A stretch of 64,000 nucleotides of DNA. Origin: Actinocorallia populi. GTDB taxonomy: Bacteria > Actinomycetota > Actinomycetes > Streptosporangiales > Streptosporangiaceae. Position 1 is the first letter of the stretch; the number at the start of each line of letters is the position of its first letter. Under the pieces are notes generated by a model. It worked only from the letters and a program-made list of their open reading frames with translations. It made no database searches and was not told the origin of the DNA. Positions 31,438 through 39,778 of this stretch are shown here, in pieces. The translations under genes and the position numbers were made by a program. The stretch spans positions 62,001 through 126,000 of the forward strand of contig NZ_PVZV01000001.1 in the NCBI RefSeq assembly GCF_002995495.1, in the 5' to 3' direction.

Positions 31438-32650
31438 CCCGGCCCGGACCGAGGCGGCGATCCCGCGCTCCGGACTGGCCTCGGTCTTCCTGCTGTTCTT
31501 CGTCCTGGGCCTCAGCACCGCGGCCCTGGGAGCGGCGCTCCCCAGCCTGCGCGAGGTCTACGGCCTCGCCGACCAGGAGGGCGGCTGGCTGGTCAGCGCC
31601 TACAACCTCGGCGCCCTCGCCACGATCCTGATCTGCGGGCTCGGCAGCCGCAGGTTCGGCCAACGGATCGCGCTGCGCACCCTGCTGGCCCTGTTCGCCT
31701 GCGGCTCGATCGCCATGGGCGTCGCCGGCACCTGGGCCGTGTTCTGCGTCGCCACCGTGCTGACCGGCGCCGGGTACGGGGGCCTGGTCCTGTACCTCAA
31801 CTCGATCGTCGCCCGCCGCTCCAAAGAGCACGGCTTCGTGGTGCTCAGCCTCATCAACGCCGTCTTCGGCGTCGGAGCGATCCTCGGCCCCCTCACGGTG
31901 AGCGCGACCGGCAGCCATGCCAGAGCGGTGTTCCTGGTCGCAGGCGTGCTCGCGCCACTCGGCCTGAGCATCGGCAACCTCCCGCAGCCGCCCGGACCCC
32001 GCGTCCCCTCACCGAAGGGGACCGCCTTCAGCACGCACCGCTCCCTGATGCTCGCCTTCCTCGCGCTGGGCTTCCTGTACGCGGGGCTGGAGACCGGGAT
32101 CGGCGCGTGGGAGGCCACCCACCTCGACCGCATCGGGCACTCCGCCGCCACCGCCGCCAGACTCGCGTCACTGTTCTGGGCGGGCCTGTGCCTCGGCCGC
32201 TTCCTCATCCCGTTCCTCGCCCGCGGCCAGGCACCCCACCGGATCATCCGGCTGTCGCTGATCGCGGCCACCGGATCCCTCCTGGCCGCGGCGCACCCGG
32301 CGGCCGCACCGATCGCCTACGCCATGTGCGGCTTCTTCCTCGCCCCCGTACTCCCCGCGATCCTGAACTGGATAGCCCAGACCGTCGACGACAACCAGTC
32401 GGCGAACGCCCTGCTCTTCACCGCCACCATGACCGGCAGCGTCGTGCTGCCGACGCTCATCGACACCGTCGCCCGCCGCTCACCCGCCGAAGCCATCCCC
32501 CTGTCCATCGCCTGCATGGCCATCGCCGCGACGGCGACGGCCTTCCTCATCCCCCGCGTCTCGGCCCACGGCCCCAGCGCGCTCGGCAAGGCGCAGAGAG
32601 ACTCCCCCGAAGGAGAGCCTCCCGAGACCGTAAGTCGGCTCCAGCAGTGA
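31427..32650 (+). CDS. MFS transporter, probable sugar or sugar-derivative permease
   Basis: 407 residues with twelve membrane segments. It begins with a short acidic tail, then VFLLFFVLGLSTAALGAALPSLREVYGLADQEGGWLVSAYNLGALATI, a pattern seen in YbjJ/FucP-like MFS proteins, and has LYAGLETGIGAWEATHLDRIG in the seventh segment, also usual for that group. It is translationally coupled to the HAD gene and follows the ROK operator. The substrate is unknown. It is convergent with the hydrolase gene, with only three bases between stops. Confidence 0.87.
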   Translation: MPPDPARTEAAIPRSGLASVFLLFFVLGLSTAALGAALPSLREVYGLADQEGGWLVSAYNLGALATILICGLGSRRFGQRIALRTLLALFACGSIAMGVAGTWAVFCVATVLTGAGYGGLVLYLNSIVARRSKEHGFVVLSLINAVFGVGAILGPLTVSATGSHARAVFLVAGVLAPLGLSIGNLPQPPGPRVPSPKGTAFSTHRSLMLAFLALGFLYAGLETGIGAWEATHLDRIGHSAATAARLASLFWAGLCLGRFLIPFLARGQAPHRIIRLSLIAATGSLLAAAHPAAAPIAYAMCGFFLAPVLPAILNWIAQTVDDNQSANALLFTATMTGSVVLPTLIDTVARRSPAEAIPLSIACMAIAATATAFLIPRVSAHGPSALGKAQRDSPEGEPPETVSRLQQ

Positions 32651-32653
32651 ACG

Positions 32654-33217
32654 TCATGCGATCGCGTCGAGGACGCGAGGGATCGATGTCACCCCGTCGG
32701 ACGCCAGGAAGTGCCCGGCTCCCGGGACGATCAGCGCTGAGGTTCCGAGCAGGCCGGCAAGCCGGTCCGTGTGGCCCGTAGGAACGTAGGGGTCCTCGTC
32801 CGAACGGATGACCGTGAGGTGGTCGATGCGGTCGCTCAGCCCTGTCACATCCAGGCCGTCGCCGATGTAGGAGTCCAGGAGCGGGAGCGCCGGCAGCTTG
32901 TCGACGAACCCGGAGACGAGAACGAGGTTGCCGAGACGCCACGGTCCCGTCAGCGAGCGAAGGTGGCGCAGCACCGTGATGCAGCCGAGGCTGTGGGCGA
33001 CGACGATCGCATCGCGGTCCGGTGTCCCTACGACGGCTTCCACCGCTGCCGTCCACCGGTCGGGATCCGGTGCTTCAGGGTCCGGCAGAGCGGGGACCGT
33101 GGTCGGGATACGAGCGTTTTCAAGTCGTTCGGCGAGCCATCCGAACCAGTGGTCATCAGGTGTGGCGCCGTAGCCGTGGAAGATCGAAGCCCGCCGTCCG
33201 GTTGCAGTGGATGTCAT
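32654..33217 (-). CDS. RBBP9/YdeN-type alpha/beta hydrolase
   Basis: 187 residues, the usual size of the lid-less RBBP9/YdeN family. Motifs: [20 protein letters not shown] at the oxyanion region, the nucleophile elbow VAHSLGC (Ser at about residue 75), the acid in RSDEDPYVP and His in PGAGHF. These are serine hydrolases of small substrates. The ATG at 33217 follows a MerR-type promoter so closely that the mRNA is probably leaderless. It is divergent from a small MerR gene. Confidence 0.87.
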   Translation of the reverse strand: MTSTATGRRASIFHGYGATPDDHWFGWLAERLENARIPTTVPALPDPEAPDPDRWTAAVEAVVGTPDRDAIVVAHSLGCITVLRHLRSLTGPWRLGNLVLVSGFVDKLPALPLLDSYIGDGLDVTGLSDRIDHLTVIRSDEDPYVPTGHTDRLAGLLGTSALIVPGAGHFLASDGVTSIPRVLDAIA

Positions 33218-33225
33218 GCGCTGGA

Positions 33226-33256
33226 CGTTAAGGGTTCACGCCGGCGTGAAGGTCAA
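33226..33256 (-). promoter_or_regulatory. MerR-type promoter/operator
   Basis: Read on the minus strand: -35 TTGACC (33256-33251), the 16-bp palindrome TTCACGCCGGCGTGAA (33250-33235), and -10 TTAACG (33231-33226), giving a 19-bp spacer. A dyad filling an over-long spacer is the hallmark of promoters activated by MerR proteins. It points at the hydrolase gene, whose ATG is 9 bases beyond the -10. Confidence 0.72.
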
Positions 33257-33271
33257 ATCGCAGGAGGACGA

Positions 33272-33622
33272 GTGCTGATCGGCGAACTCGCCGAACGAAC
33301 CGGCGTCAGTGCGCGAGCCCTTCGCCACTACGAGGACCGCGACCTGCTGGTCCCCGCACGCGACGCCAACGGCTACCGGATCTATTCGGAGTCGGACATC
33401 CCACGCGTGGCCCAGATCAAGACGATGATCGCCGCCGGCCTGGGAACCGACACCATACGCCGGTACATCGACTGCGCACGGACCGGCGACCACGGCGTTG
33501 CGCTGGAGATGTGCCCGGATCTCCGCGCCGAACTGGACGCCCTGGCCACACGCCTCGATGCGCAGCAGAACGCCATCCGAAAGACCAGAGAACGCCTTTG
33601 CGCCCTCACCTCCGACCACTAG
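33272..33622 (+). CDS. Small MerR-family regulator
   Basis: 116 residues from GTG 33272 with AGGAGG just before. The winged helix is at about 2-70 ([37 protein letters not shown], then [25 protein letters not shown]), followed by a coiled dimerisation helix ([26 protein letters not shown]). No effector domain and only one cysteine (CPDL), so the signal may be simple or metal/thiol independent. The MerR-type operator 16 bases upstream serves the divergent hydrolase gene and probably represses this gene. Confidence 0.87.
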   Translation: MLIGELAERTGVSARALRHYEDRDLLVPARDANGYRIYSESDIPRVAQIKTMIAAGLGTDTIRRYIDCARTGDHGVALEMCPDLRAELDALATRLDAQQNAIRKTRERLCALTSDH

Positions 33623-33674
33623 CGAACGCCCAGCGACCTTGGTTTCGCACCCGCGACAGGCCCCTCACCCGGAC

Positions 33675-33700
33675 GGCCCCCGCCGGGTCGCGCGGGGGCC
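33675..33700. terminator. Bidirectional hairpin
   Basis: GGCCCCCGC (33675-33683) pairs with GCGGGGGCC (33692-33700), 9 bp, between the convergent MerR and S33 hydrolase genes. Confidence 0.75.
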
Positions 33701-33720
33701 ATCGGGATGAGGGAGGACGG

Positions 33721-35205
33721 TCAGGAGGGGCAGGTGCTGTCGGCGGCGGGGAGGGCGCCGGTGCGGAAGTAGTCGATGATCGCATCGTCGACGCAGGTGC
33801 TGCCGTAGTAGCCGAAGATGCCGTGGGTGGAGGCGTCCAGGGTGATGAGGCGAGAGCTGGGCCAGCGGGCGTGCAGGGCTTGCGCGCTGGCCAAGGTGGT
33901 GCGGGTGTCGCCTCGGGCGTTGACGATCAGGGCGGGGGCGTCCGCGGTGATGCTGGTGGGCGCCTCGCGGGGGGCGGTGTTCCAGAAGGCGCACGGTCCG
34001 ATGTGCTCGACGACCGGGCCCAGGATCGGGGAGCGTCGCCGGGTCGCCTGCACGTCGCGCCAGTAGACCTCGGGGTCGCGGGGCACGGCGACGTCTCCGC
34101 ACAGGATCGAGGCCTGGACGCTGCCGTAGGCCGAATCGGTGGAGGTGGTGAGGCTGCCCAGTATGGAGAGCAGCTCGTCCGGCGGTGTGACGGGCCGGTG
34201 CCGGGCGGCCTGCTGGAAGGATCGGACGGTCTCGGCCAGCAGCTTGCGGGAGGGGTCCCGGTCGTCGGCGATCAGGTTGATCAGAACGACCGGGAGCAGG
34301 GTGTCGTCGACCTGGTAGGAGCCGATCTGCAGCGGCTTCCGGGATGACGCCCGCACCAGCCGTTCGACGGTGGCCAGCACCGCGGCGCGGGTGCGGCCGA
34401 GGTGGTAACGGTCGTCACGCTCGGCGGTCCAGGCCGACCATTCTCCGAGGACCCGGTCGCTGACGTCCAGGGCGTTCCTGAGCAGCCGGTTGCCGTAGTA
34501 GGCGGGGTCCAGCGCGCCGTCCAGGACGATCCGGTCGAGTCGGCCGGGGAACATCTCGTGGTAGACCGCGCCCAGGTAGGTGCCGTACGAGTAGCCCAGG
34601 TAGGAGATCTTCTCCTCGCCGAGCGCGGTCCGGACGGCGTCCATGTCGCGGGCCGTGTTCCGGGTGGTGACATGCGGCAGGGCGGATCCGTTGGTGTCCG
34701 TGCACCGCTGGGCGAGGTCGCGCTGGAACTCGACCTGTTCGTTGAAGGAGGCGCGGGTGAGGCCTGCCGAGCGGATCCAGGTGCCGGTAGGCCAGCCGCA
34801 GTCCAGCGGGGTGCTGCGGCCGACGAACCGGGGGTCCATGCCGACGATGTCGTAGCGGGTCCCGACGTCCTTCAAGGCGTCCCGGATGAACGGCGGTTCG
34901 GCCATGGCCTGTCCGCCGGGCCCGCCGGTGTTGACCATCAGGGTGCCGATCCGCCGCCCGGTCGCCTTGATCCGCGACAGGCCCAGGCTGATCTCGTGTC
35001 CGCGCGGGTCGGCGTGGTCGAGCGGGACGTCCAGTTCGGCGCACTCGGCTCCGGCCTTCTCCAGCTCGCGGCCCTGCTCGTCGTCGGGTCCGGTCACACA
35101 TGTTCCCCAGCTCAGTGCCGGTTCGGGGGCGTGCGCGGACGCGGGCACGGACGCCGTACCCGCCAGAGTGGCGGCCAGCGCGGCGAAGGCGATCAGTTTG
35201 CGCAT
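33721..35205 (-). CDS. Secreted S33 alpha/beta hydrolase (tripeptidyl-aminopeptidase type)
   Basis: 494 residues. Sec signal peptide (about 1-24, cleavage near ASA-HA). Motifs: WGTCVTGPDDEQ, the oxyanion NTGGPGGQA, YDIVGMDPRFVGRSTPLDCG, the nucleophile elbow GYSYGTY, acid in IVNARGDTRT, His in STHGIFGYYGSTC. This is the SlpD/SlpE-like tripeptidyl aminopeptidase family of actinomycetes, which trims peptides outside the cell. Cysteines near the C-terminus (STCVDD, DSTCPS) likely form disulfides. It has a close paralogue at 39779-41320, and a two-component system lies between them. Confidence 0.88.
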   Translation of the reverse strand: MRKLIAFAALAATLAGTASVPASAHAPEPALSWGTCVTGPDDEQGRELEKAGAECAELDVPLDHADPRGHEISLGLSRIKATGRRIGTLMVNTGGPGGQAMAEPPFIRDALKDVGTRYDIVGMDPRFVGRSTPLDCGWPTGTWIRSAGLTRASFNEQVEFQRDLAQRCTDTNGSALPHVTTRNTARDMDAVRTALGEEKISYLGYSYGTYLGAVYHEMFPGRLDRIVLDGALDPAYYGNRLLRNALDVSDRVLGEWSAWTAERDDRYHLGRTRAAVLATVERLVRASSRKPLQIGSYQVDDTLLPVVLINLIADDRDPSRKLLAETVRSFQQAARHRPVTPPDELLSILGSLTTSTDSAYGSVQASILCGDVAVPRDPEVYWRDVQATRRRSPILGPVVEHIGPCAFWNTAPREAPTSITADAPALIVNARGDTRTTLASAQALHARWPSSRLITLDASTHGIFGYYGSTCVDDAIIDYFRTGALPAADSTCPS

Positions 35206-35514
35206 GCCGGCGTCCTGGCCGGGGTGGCCATCGGAGGGGCGGGGATCACCAGATTTGCACTGAAGATTCGCATGTCGCCGACGCTACGGATCGCATGCGC
35301 GTCGTCCCATAGAGCTGACCCGTGTCTTCGTAGGGGGGCTAGCCTCCGGAACGTCGCACACTGCCGGGGAGGAAGGTCTCGCCTTGGCGAAGGCGAGAAC
35401 GGCGTGTGAGAGCATTTCCGGCACGGGATGCGTCGTCGGGGTGGGGAACCTGGACACGGCAGGCGTTGCTCGACCGAAGGGGCCGGGGGGATCCGGTGGA
35501 GCGGCGGGGGTTCG

Positions 35515-36159
35515 GTGGGCGGGATCGCGGATTTCATCGGCGGCATCAGTGACCTTCCCTTTCCCGTGGTGGGGGCGGTGGCGGGAGCTCTGGCGTTCGC
35601 CGAGTCGGGGCTGGGCGTCGGGTCGGTCATTCCCGGGGAGACGGGCGTGCTGCTGCTGAGTGCCGGGGCCACCGGGCCGGGGCGGTTCGTCGCGCTTCTT
35701 CTGATCGTGGCGGTGGGCGTGACGGCGGGCGATCACGTCGGCTACCTGCTCGGGCGGCGTTACGGCGGACGGATGCGGGATCTGGCGGTGGTGCGGCGGC
35801 TGGGCGTGCGGCACTGGGACCGCGCCGTCGCGGCGCTGCACCGGTACGGTGCGGCCGCCGTGTTCGTCACCCGGCTGATCCCCGTGGTGCGCACGCTCAC
35901 ACCGGCCGCCGCCGGTGCCGCTCAGGTCCGGTACGGGCACTTCCTGTCCGCCTCGCTGGCGGGATCGTTGTTGTGGGCGGCGTTCTACGTGAGCCTCGGC
36001 GCCTTCGCGGGTGCCTCCGCCACCCGGCTGGAACAGCTGCTCGGACGTGCGTCCTGGATCCTGCTCGCCGCCCTCGTCGTGCTCTTCCTGGTGGTCCGCC
36101 TGATCCGGCGCGGGAGAACGAAGGCTGCGACGCCTTCACCGCAGGACGCCGAAGGCTGA
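35515..36159 (+). CDS. DedA-family membrane protein
   Basis: 214 residues from GTG 35515; upstream extension is possible but not supported by sequence. DedA/SNARE-associated landmarks: FAESGLGVGSVIPGETGVLLLSAGA (the F/Y-x-E-x-x-x-P-G-E region at about 25-45), DHVGYLLGRRYG and FVTRLIPVVRTLTPAAAG (the conserved RxxP..R..AG motif). About five to six membrane segments. DedA proteins are now thought to flip or scramble undecaprenyl-phosphate and other lipids. It stands alone between the S33 gene and a serine-hydrolase gene. Confidence 0.88.
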   Translation: MGGIADFIGGISDLPFPVVGAVAGALAFAESGLGVGSVIPGETGVLLLSAGATGPGRFVALLLIVAVGVTAGDHVGYLLGRRYGGRMRDLAVVRRLGVRHWDRAVAALHRYGAAAVFVTRLIPVVRTLTPAAAGAAQVRYGHFLSASLAGSLLWAAFYVSLGAFAGASATRLEQLLGRASWILLAALVVLFLVVRLIRRGRTKAATPSPQDAEG

Positions 36160-36295
36160 GCGGCGTCCGTCCGAGCCTCCTTTGATGCGGGCAGGGCTGA
36201 CGAAAGTCAGGGGTGGCGGCTGGCTTTCGGGTCCTGTGGCGGGGAGTCCGTGATCTCTAGCGTGGCCGACGTCGGCAGGACGATCGGAGTGCGCT

Positions 36296-37810
36296 GTGGG
36301 GCAAGGCAAGAGCTGGTGGCGGATCGCGGGGGCGGCGGTGGCCGTCGTTTCGGCGGTTCTGGCGGGCCCTGGGCCGGTCTCCGCGCTGGACGGGCCGGAC
36401 GAGGCGGCCGTTGAGGAGGTCGTGCGCGACTTCGCCGACAAGGCGGGGTATCCGGGCATAGTCGTCACGATCACCAAGGGCGATCGGGTGCTCTATGCGG
36501 ACGGGTACGGGCGTGACTCGTCCGGGGCCGCGCTGACCGCGACGACGCCGGTGCCGGTGGCCTCGGTCAGCAAGTCGTTCACCGCCCTCGCCGTGATGCA
36601 ACTGGTCGAGGCCGGGAAGGTGAAGCTGGACTCCCCCGTGCGCGACTACCTGCACGATTTCCGGATCTCCGACTCCCGGGGGGCGCGCATCACGGTCCGG
36701 CAGCTGCTGAACCAGACGTCCGGGATCAATGACAACACGCTCCCGGAGAAGAGCCTGCCGCAGCCGGATTCACTGGCGGGCACCGTGACACGGGCCCGTG
36801 ACGCGACGCTGGCCGCCGAGCCCGGCACGAAGTACTTCTACACGAACACGAACTACCACCTCGCCGCCCGGCTCGTGGAGGTCGTCTCGGGTGAGCCGTT
36901 CGCGGACTACCTGAAGCGTCATGTGTTCGAGCCCATCGGGATGCAGGACACCACCACCATCGACCAGACCCCGCGCGACCTGCCGAACGGCGTGCGCAAG
37001 GGCCACATCTACGCCTACGGGGCGTCGCTCGCCGCCACGGAGCCGAAACGATTCGTCGGCGGGTCCGATGGGGTGCTCACCACCGCCTCCGACCTGGCCG
37101 AATGGCTGATCGTGCAGAGCGGTTCAGGTGTGGCGGCGAACGGCGTTCGGCTAGCCTCGGACGCGAGCGTCAAGGCCATGCACACCTCGTCGGACCGACG
37201 GTGGACGTACGGGATGGGCTGGGACACCGACCAGGAGGGCCGGGCTCACCACAGCGGCATATGGTTCACCTACTCCGCCGAAGCGCTTCTGCTCCCCGAG
37301 GGTTACGGCATCGCGGTCGTCGGCAACAGCGGCATAGGTCTCGGCAACGAGGGCATCGGCCCGCTGGCGAACGAACTGGCCGCCCTTGTGACCGGTGGCG
37401 AGCCGTCGTCCGGAGCCCCGGTAAGGCTGATCGTCGACCTGGTGCTGGGCGCTCTCACCCTGCTGAGCGTGTTCCTCGGCGTCCGCAACCTACGGCGTGC
37501 GCGGGCCTGGGCCGACCGGTTCCGCACCACGCCGTCCTGGCGGCTCGCCCCGCGGCTGCTGCCCCGGCTCGTCCCCCTGGCGCTGCTGGTGGCCCTTCCC
37601 GACCTGCTCGGCCTGCTCGTCGGAGGCGGGCGTGACATCACGTTCGTCCAGCTCTGCTACTACTCGACGGCTCTGGTCGCCTGGACGTCGGTCGCGGCCG
37701 CGATGAACATCGGCGTACTCGCCACCCGTGTCGCTCTCCTGGTGCGGTCGCGCCGTCCGGCCGGAGACACCCCTGTGCAGGAGGCGCCGGTCCAAGCCCT
37801 CGCGGGATAG
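36296..37810 (+). CDS. Beta-lactamase-fold serine hydrolase with a C-terminal membrane domain
   Basis: 504 residues from GTG 36296. A signal peptide (about 1-30) leads to a class C/AmpH-like serine hydrolase domain: SVSK (Ser-x-x-Lys, about residue 91-94), YTNTNYH (Tyr-x-Asn) at about 181, and HHSG as the KTG-equivalent near 321. Residues from about 375 hold three to four membrane segments (LIVDLVLGALTLLSVFLGV, LLPRLVPLALLVALPDLLGLLV, a third around ALVAWTSVAAAMNIGVLA), so the catalytic domain is tethered outside the cell. Substrates are probably D-amino peptides or esters. It is transcribed towards the minus-strand two-component system. Confidence 0.85.
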   Translation: MGQGKSWWRIAGAAVAVVSAVLAGPGPVSALDGPDEAAVEEVVRDFADKAGYPGIVVTITKGDRVLYADGYGRDSSGAALTATTPVPVASVSKSFTALAVMQLVEAGKVKLDSPVRDYLHDFRISDSRGARITVRQLLNQTSGINDNTLPEKSLPQPDSLAGTVTRARDATLAAEPGTKYFYTNTNYHLAARLVEVVSGEPFADYLKRHVFEPIGMQDTTTIDQTPRDLPNGVRKGHIYAYGASLAATEPKRFVGGSDGVLTTASDLAEWLIVQSGSGVAANGVRLASDASVKAMHTSSDRRWTYGMGWDTDQEGRAHHSGIWFTYSAEALLLPEGYGIAVVGNSGIGLGNEGIGPLANELAALVTGGEPSSGAPVRLIVDLVLGALTLLSVFLGVRNLRRARAWADRFRTTPSWRLAPRLLPRLVPLALLVALPDLLGLLVGGGRDITFVQLCYYSTALVAWTSVAAAMNIGVLATRVALLVRSRRPAGDTPVQEAPVQALAG

Positions 37811-37842
37811 GCCCAGAGGACCCGTACATGCGGCTCGTGGGG

Positions 37843-38481
37843 CTACCGGCGGTTGAGGTAGGCGAGTACGGCTCGGACTCGGCGGTGGCCGCTGTCGTCG
37901 GGGGACAGTCCGAGCTTGGCGAAGATGTTGCCGATGTGCTTGTGGACGGCGTTGAGGGTGATGGACAGCCGTTCGGCTACGTCGGTGTTGTCATGGCCTT
38001 CGGCCATGAGGGCGAGCACCTGATGCTCGCGGGGAGAGAGATCGGCGAGCGGGTCGCGGTTGAGGAGGAGCTGGGAGATGACCTCGGGATCCATCGCGGT
38101 GCCGCCGTCAGCGACACGGCGGAGCGCGTCGGTGAACTCCGCGACCCGACCCACTCTGTCCTTGAGCAGGTAGCCGATGCCTCCGTGGCCGTCGGAGAGC
38201 AGTTCCCGCGCGTACTCCCGCTCCACGTACTGCGACAGCACCAGCACCGCCAGGTTCGGGTAGAGGCTGCGTGCCCGCAGAGCGGCGCGTATCCCTTCGT
38301 CCTTGAAGGTCGGCGGGAGCCGCACGTCGACGATCGTCACGTCGGGCCGGTGCTCGGTGACGGCGTTTAGAAAGCCGTCGCCGTCGCCGGCGACCGCGAC
38401 GACCTCGAAGCCTCTGGCCCCCAGCAGCAGTTCCAGGCCGCTGGACAGCAACACGTTGTCCTCGGCGATCACGACCCGCAC
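37843..38481 (-). CDS. NarL/LuxR-family response regulator
   Basis: 212 residues. The receiver domain has the acidic pocket AED (Glu7-Asp8), phospho-acceptor Asp52 in TIVDVRLPP, Ser in VLVLSQYV and Lys in GYLLKDR. The LuxR helix-turn-helix follows at about 148-195 (LSPREHQVLALMAEGHDNTDVAERLSITLNAVHKHIGNIFAKLGL). It overlaps the end of the histidine kinase gene by 13 bases, so both come from one mRNA. The target may be the divergent S33 hydrolase gene next to the kinase, where an ACTACAG/CTGTAGT repeat sits. Confidence 0.93.
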   Translation of the reverse strand: MRVVIAEDNVLLSSGLELLLGARGFEVVAVAGDGDGFLNAVTEHRPDVTIVDVRLPPTFKDEGIRAALRARSLYPNLAVLVLSQYVEREYARELLSDGHGGIGYLLKDRVGRVAEFTDALRRVADGGTAMDPEVISQLLLNRDPLADLSPREHQVLALMAEGHDNTDVAERLSITLNAVHKHIGNIFAKLGLSPDDSGHRRVRAVLAYLNRR

Positions 38482-39641
38482 GGCACCTCCACGACGATCA
38501 CGGTCGGGCCCCCTGGAGGGCTGGTGACCAGGACATCCCCGTCCAGCGCGAGGACACGGCGGCGGATCCCCGCTATGCCGGTGCCCAGTGTCTCGTCCGC
38601 GCCGCCGACCCCGTCGTCCTCGATCCGGAGCGACAACCCGGCGGCGGTCCGCCGGACGTGCACCTCGGCGCGGGTGGCACGGCCGTGCTTGGCCGTGTTG
38701 GTGAGTGCTTCGGCGACCACGAAATAGGCGACCGCCTCCACCGCGGCCGGCACCTTGCCCAGGTCACCGGCGTGCACCCGGGTCGGCACACCGCAGCCCG
38801 CGGCCAGCGCCGCCAGCGCCCCGTCCAGACCGCGGTCGGCCAGGATCGGCGGGTAGGCGGTGCGGATCACGTTGCGCAGCTCCGTCATCGCCTCCTCTAT
38901 CCCCTCGTGGGCCTCCCGCACCAGCTCGGTCACGCCCGCGGGGGCTTCGGTGAGCGCCTCACGGGCCACGCCGAGCCGTATCGCGGTGGCCACCAGCCGT
39001 GCCTGCACCCCGTCGTGCAGATCGCGTTCGATCCTGCGCAGTTCCGCGGCGTGGGAGTCCAGGGCCTCCGTCCGGGTCCGGGTCAGCACCTCCACCCGTC
39101 GGGTGAGCTGCTGGGCGGCCGACGGCGACAACACGGCCAGGCACATCCGGGCGTGTGCGCGGGCCGGCGGAGGGCCACCCCACCAGGCCAGCGCGGTCAG
39201 TACGGCGACCTGCAGCGGTGCCGCGGTCAACGCGAGCGGCCAGCTGGTCACCGGGATCCCGCCCAGCAGTTTCGCCTCCCCGGGAGCCACCCACCAGAAC
39301 GCCGTGGCCCACAGGGCCGTGAGGAGGTTGCCCAGGCACAACAACGCGGCCAGCCCGAACGGGAACGCCGTGACCACGTGGATCGGCAACCACAGCAGGC
39401 TCCGGCGCGTGTCCGGGTCGATGCGGAACCGCCGTCGGGGCCCGCTGTGCGAGAGTGCGGGACGGTCCGGGACCGGGACGTCGAGCAGCCGACCGGCGCG
39501 TCGTCGATGCCGGTCCGACCAGGCGCGTGCCTGAGCCGGCAGGACGAGCAGCGGCAGCGCGAGAGCGGTGGCGAAGGCGTTCAGCAGGCCGCCGATCAGA
39601 TAACCCGCGCTGCGCAGTGGCGGCACCCACCGTTTCTGCAT
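38469..39641 (-). CDS. Sensor histidine kinase (HisKA_3 type)
   Basis: 390 residues from ATG 39641 (GGGGAGAACGAAC in front). The N-terminus carries four to five membrane segments with a Trp-rich loop (about 10-160), without a separate periplasmic domain, which suggests sensing inside the membrane as in DesK/LiaS-like kinases. The HisKA_3 motif is ELRRIERDLHDGVQARL (His209), and the HATPase_c region shows EALTNTAKHGRA (N box) and IEDDGVGG...LGTGIAGIRRRV (G boxes). It is followed directly by its regulator gene and divergent from an S33 hydrolase gene. Confidence 0.92.
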   Translation of the reverse strand: MQKRWVPPLRSAGYLIGGLLNAFATALALPLLVLPAQARAWSDRHRRRAGRLLDVPVPDRPALSHSGPRRRFRIDPDTRRSLLWLPIHVVTAFPFGLAALLCLGNLLTALWATAFWWVAPGEAKLLGGIPVTSWPLALTAAPLQVAVLTALAWWGGPPPARAHARMCLAVLSPSAAQQLTRRVEVLTRTRTEALDSHAAELRRIERDLHDGVQARLVATAIRLGVAREALTEAPAGVTELVREAHEGIEEAMTELRNVIRTAYPPILADRGLDGALAALAAGCGVPTRVHAGDLGKVPAAVEAVAYFVVAEALTNTAKHGRATRAEVHVRRTAAGLSLRIEDDGVGGADETLGTGIAGIRRRVLALDGDVLVTSPPGGPTVIVVEVPCGS

Positions 39642-39703
39642 GTTCGTTCTCCCCGCCCTCCAAGACCGAACCCTCAGTATTGGGGCATAACGGCCAGCAG
39701 GGC

Positions 39704-39721
39704 ACTACAGCGGACTGTAGT
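39704..39721. promoter_or_regulatory. Inverted repeat in the kinase / S33 divergent region
   Basis: ACTACAG (39704-39710) and CTGTAGT (39715-39721) are exact arms 4 bases apart. They lie between the starts of the kinase (39641) and the S33 hydrolase (39779) genes, plausibly the binding site of the NarL-type regulator. Confidence 0.6.
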
Positions 39722-39778
39722 TCCGAGCGGCAGCGCGCACCATCCCGTTCCAAAGCCGCCGAACCTAGCTTCACGGTC

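Noticed and set aside
36196-36209. CTGAC-GAAA-GTCAG hairpin before the beta-lactamase-fold gene
   Set aside because: Five-base stem without supporting context; not strong enough to call an operator or RNA element.
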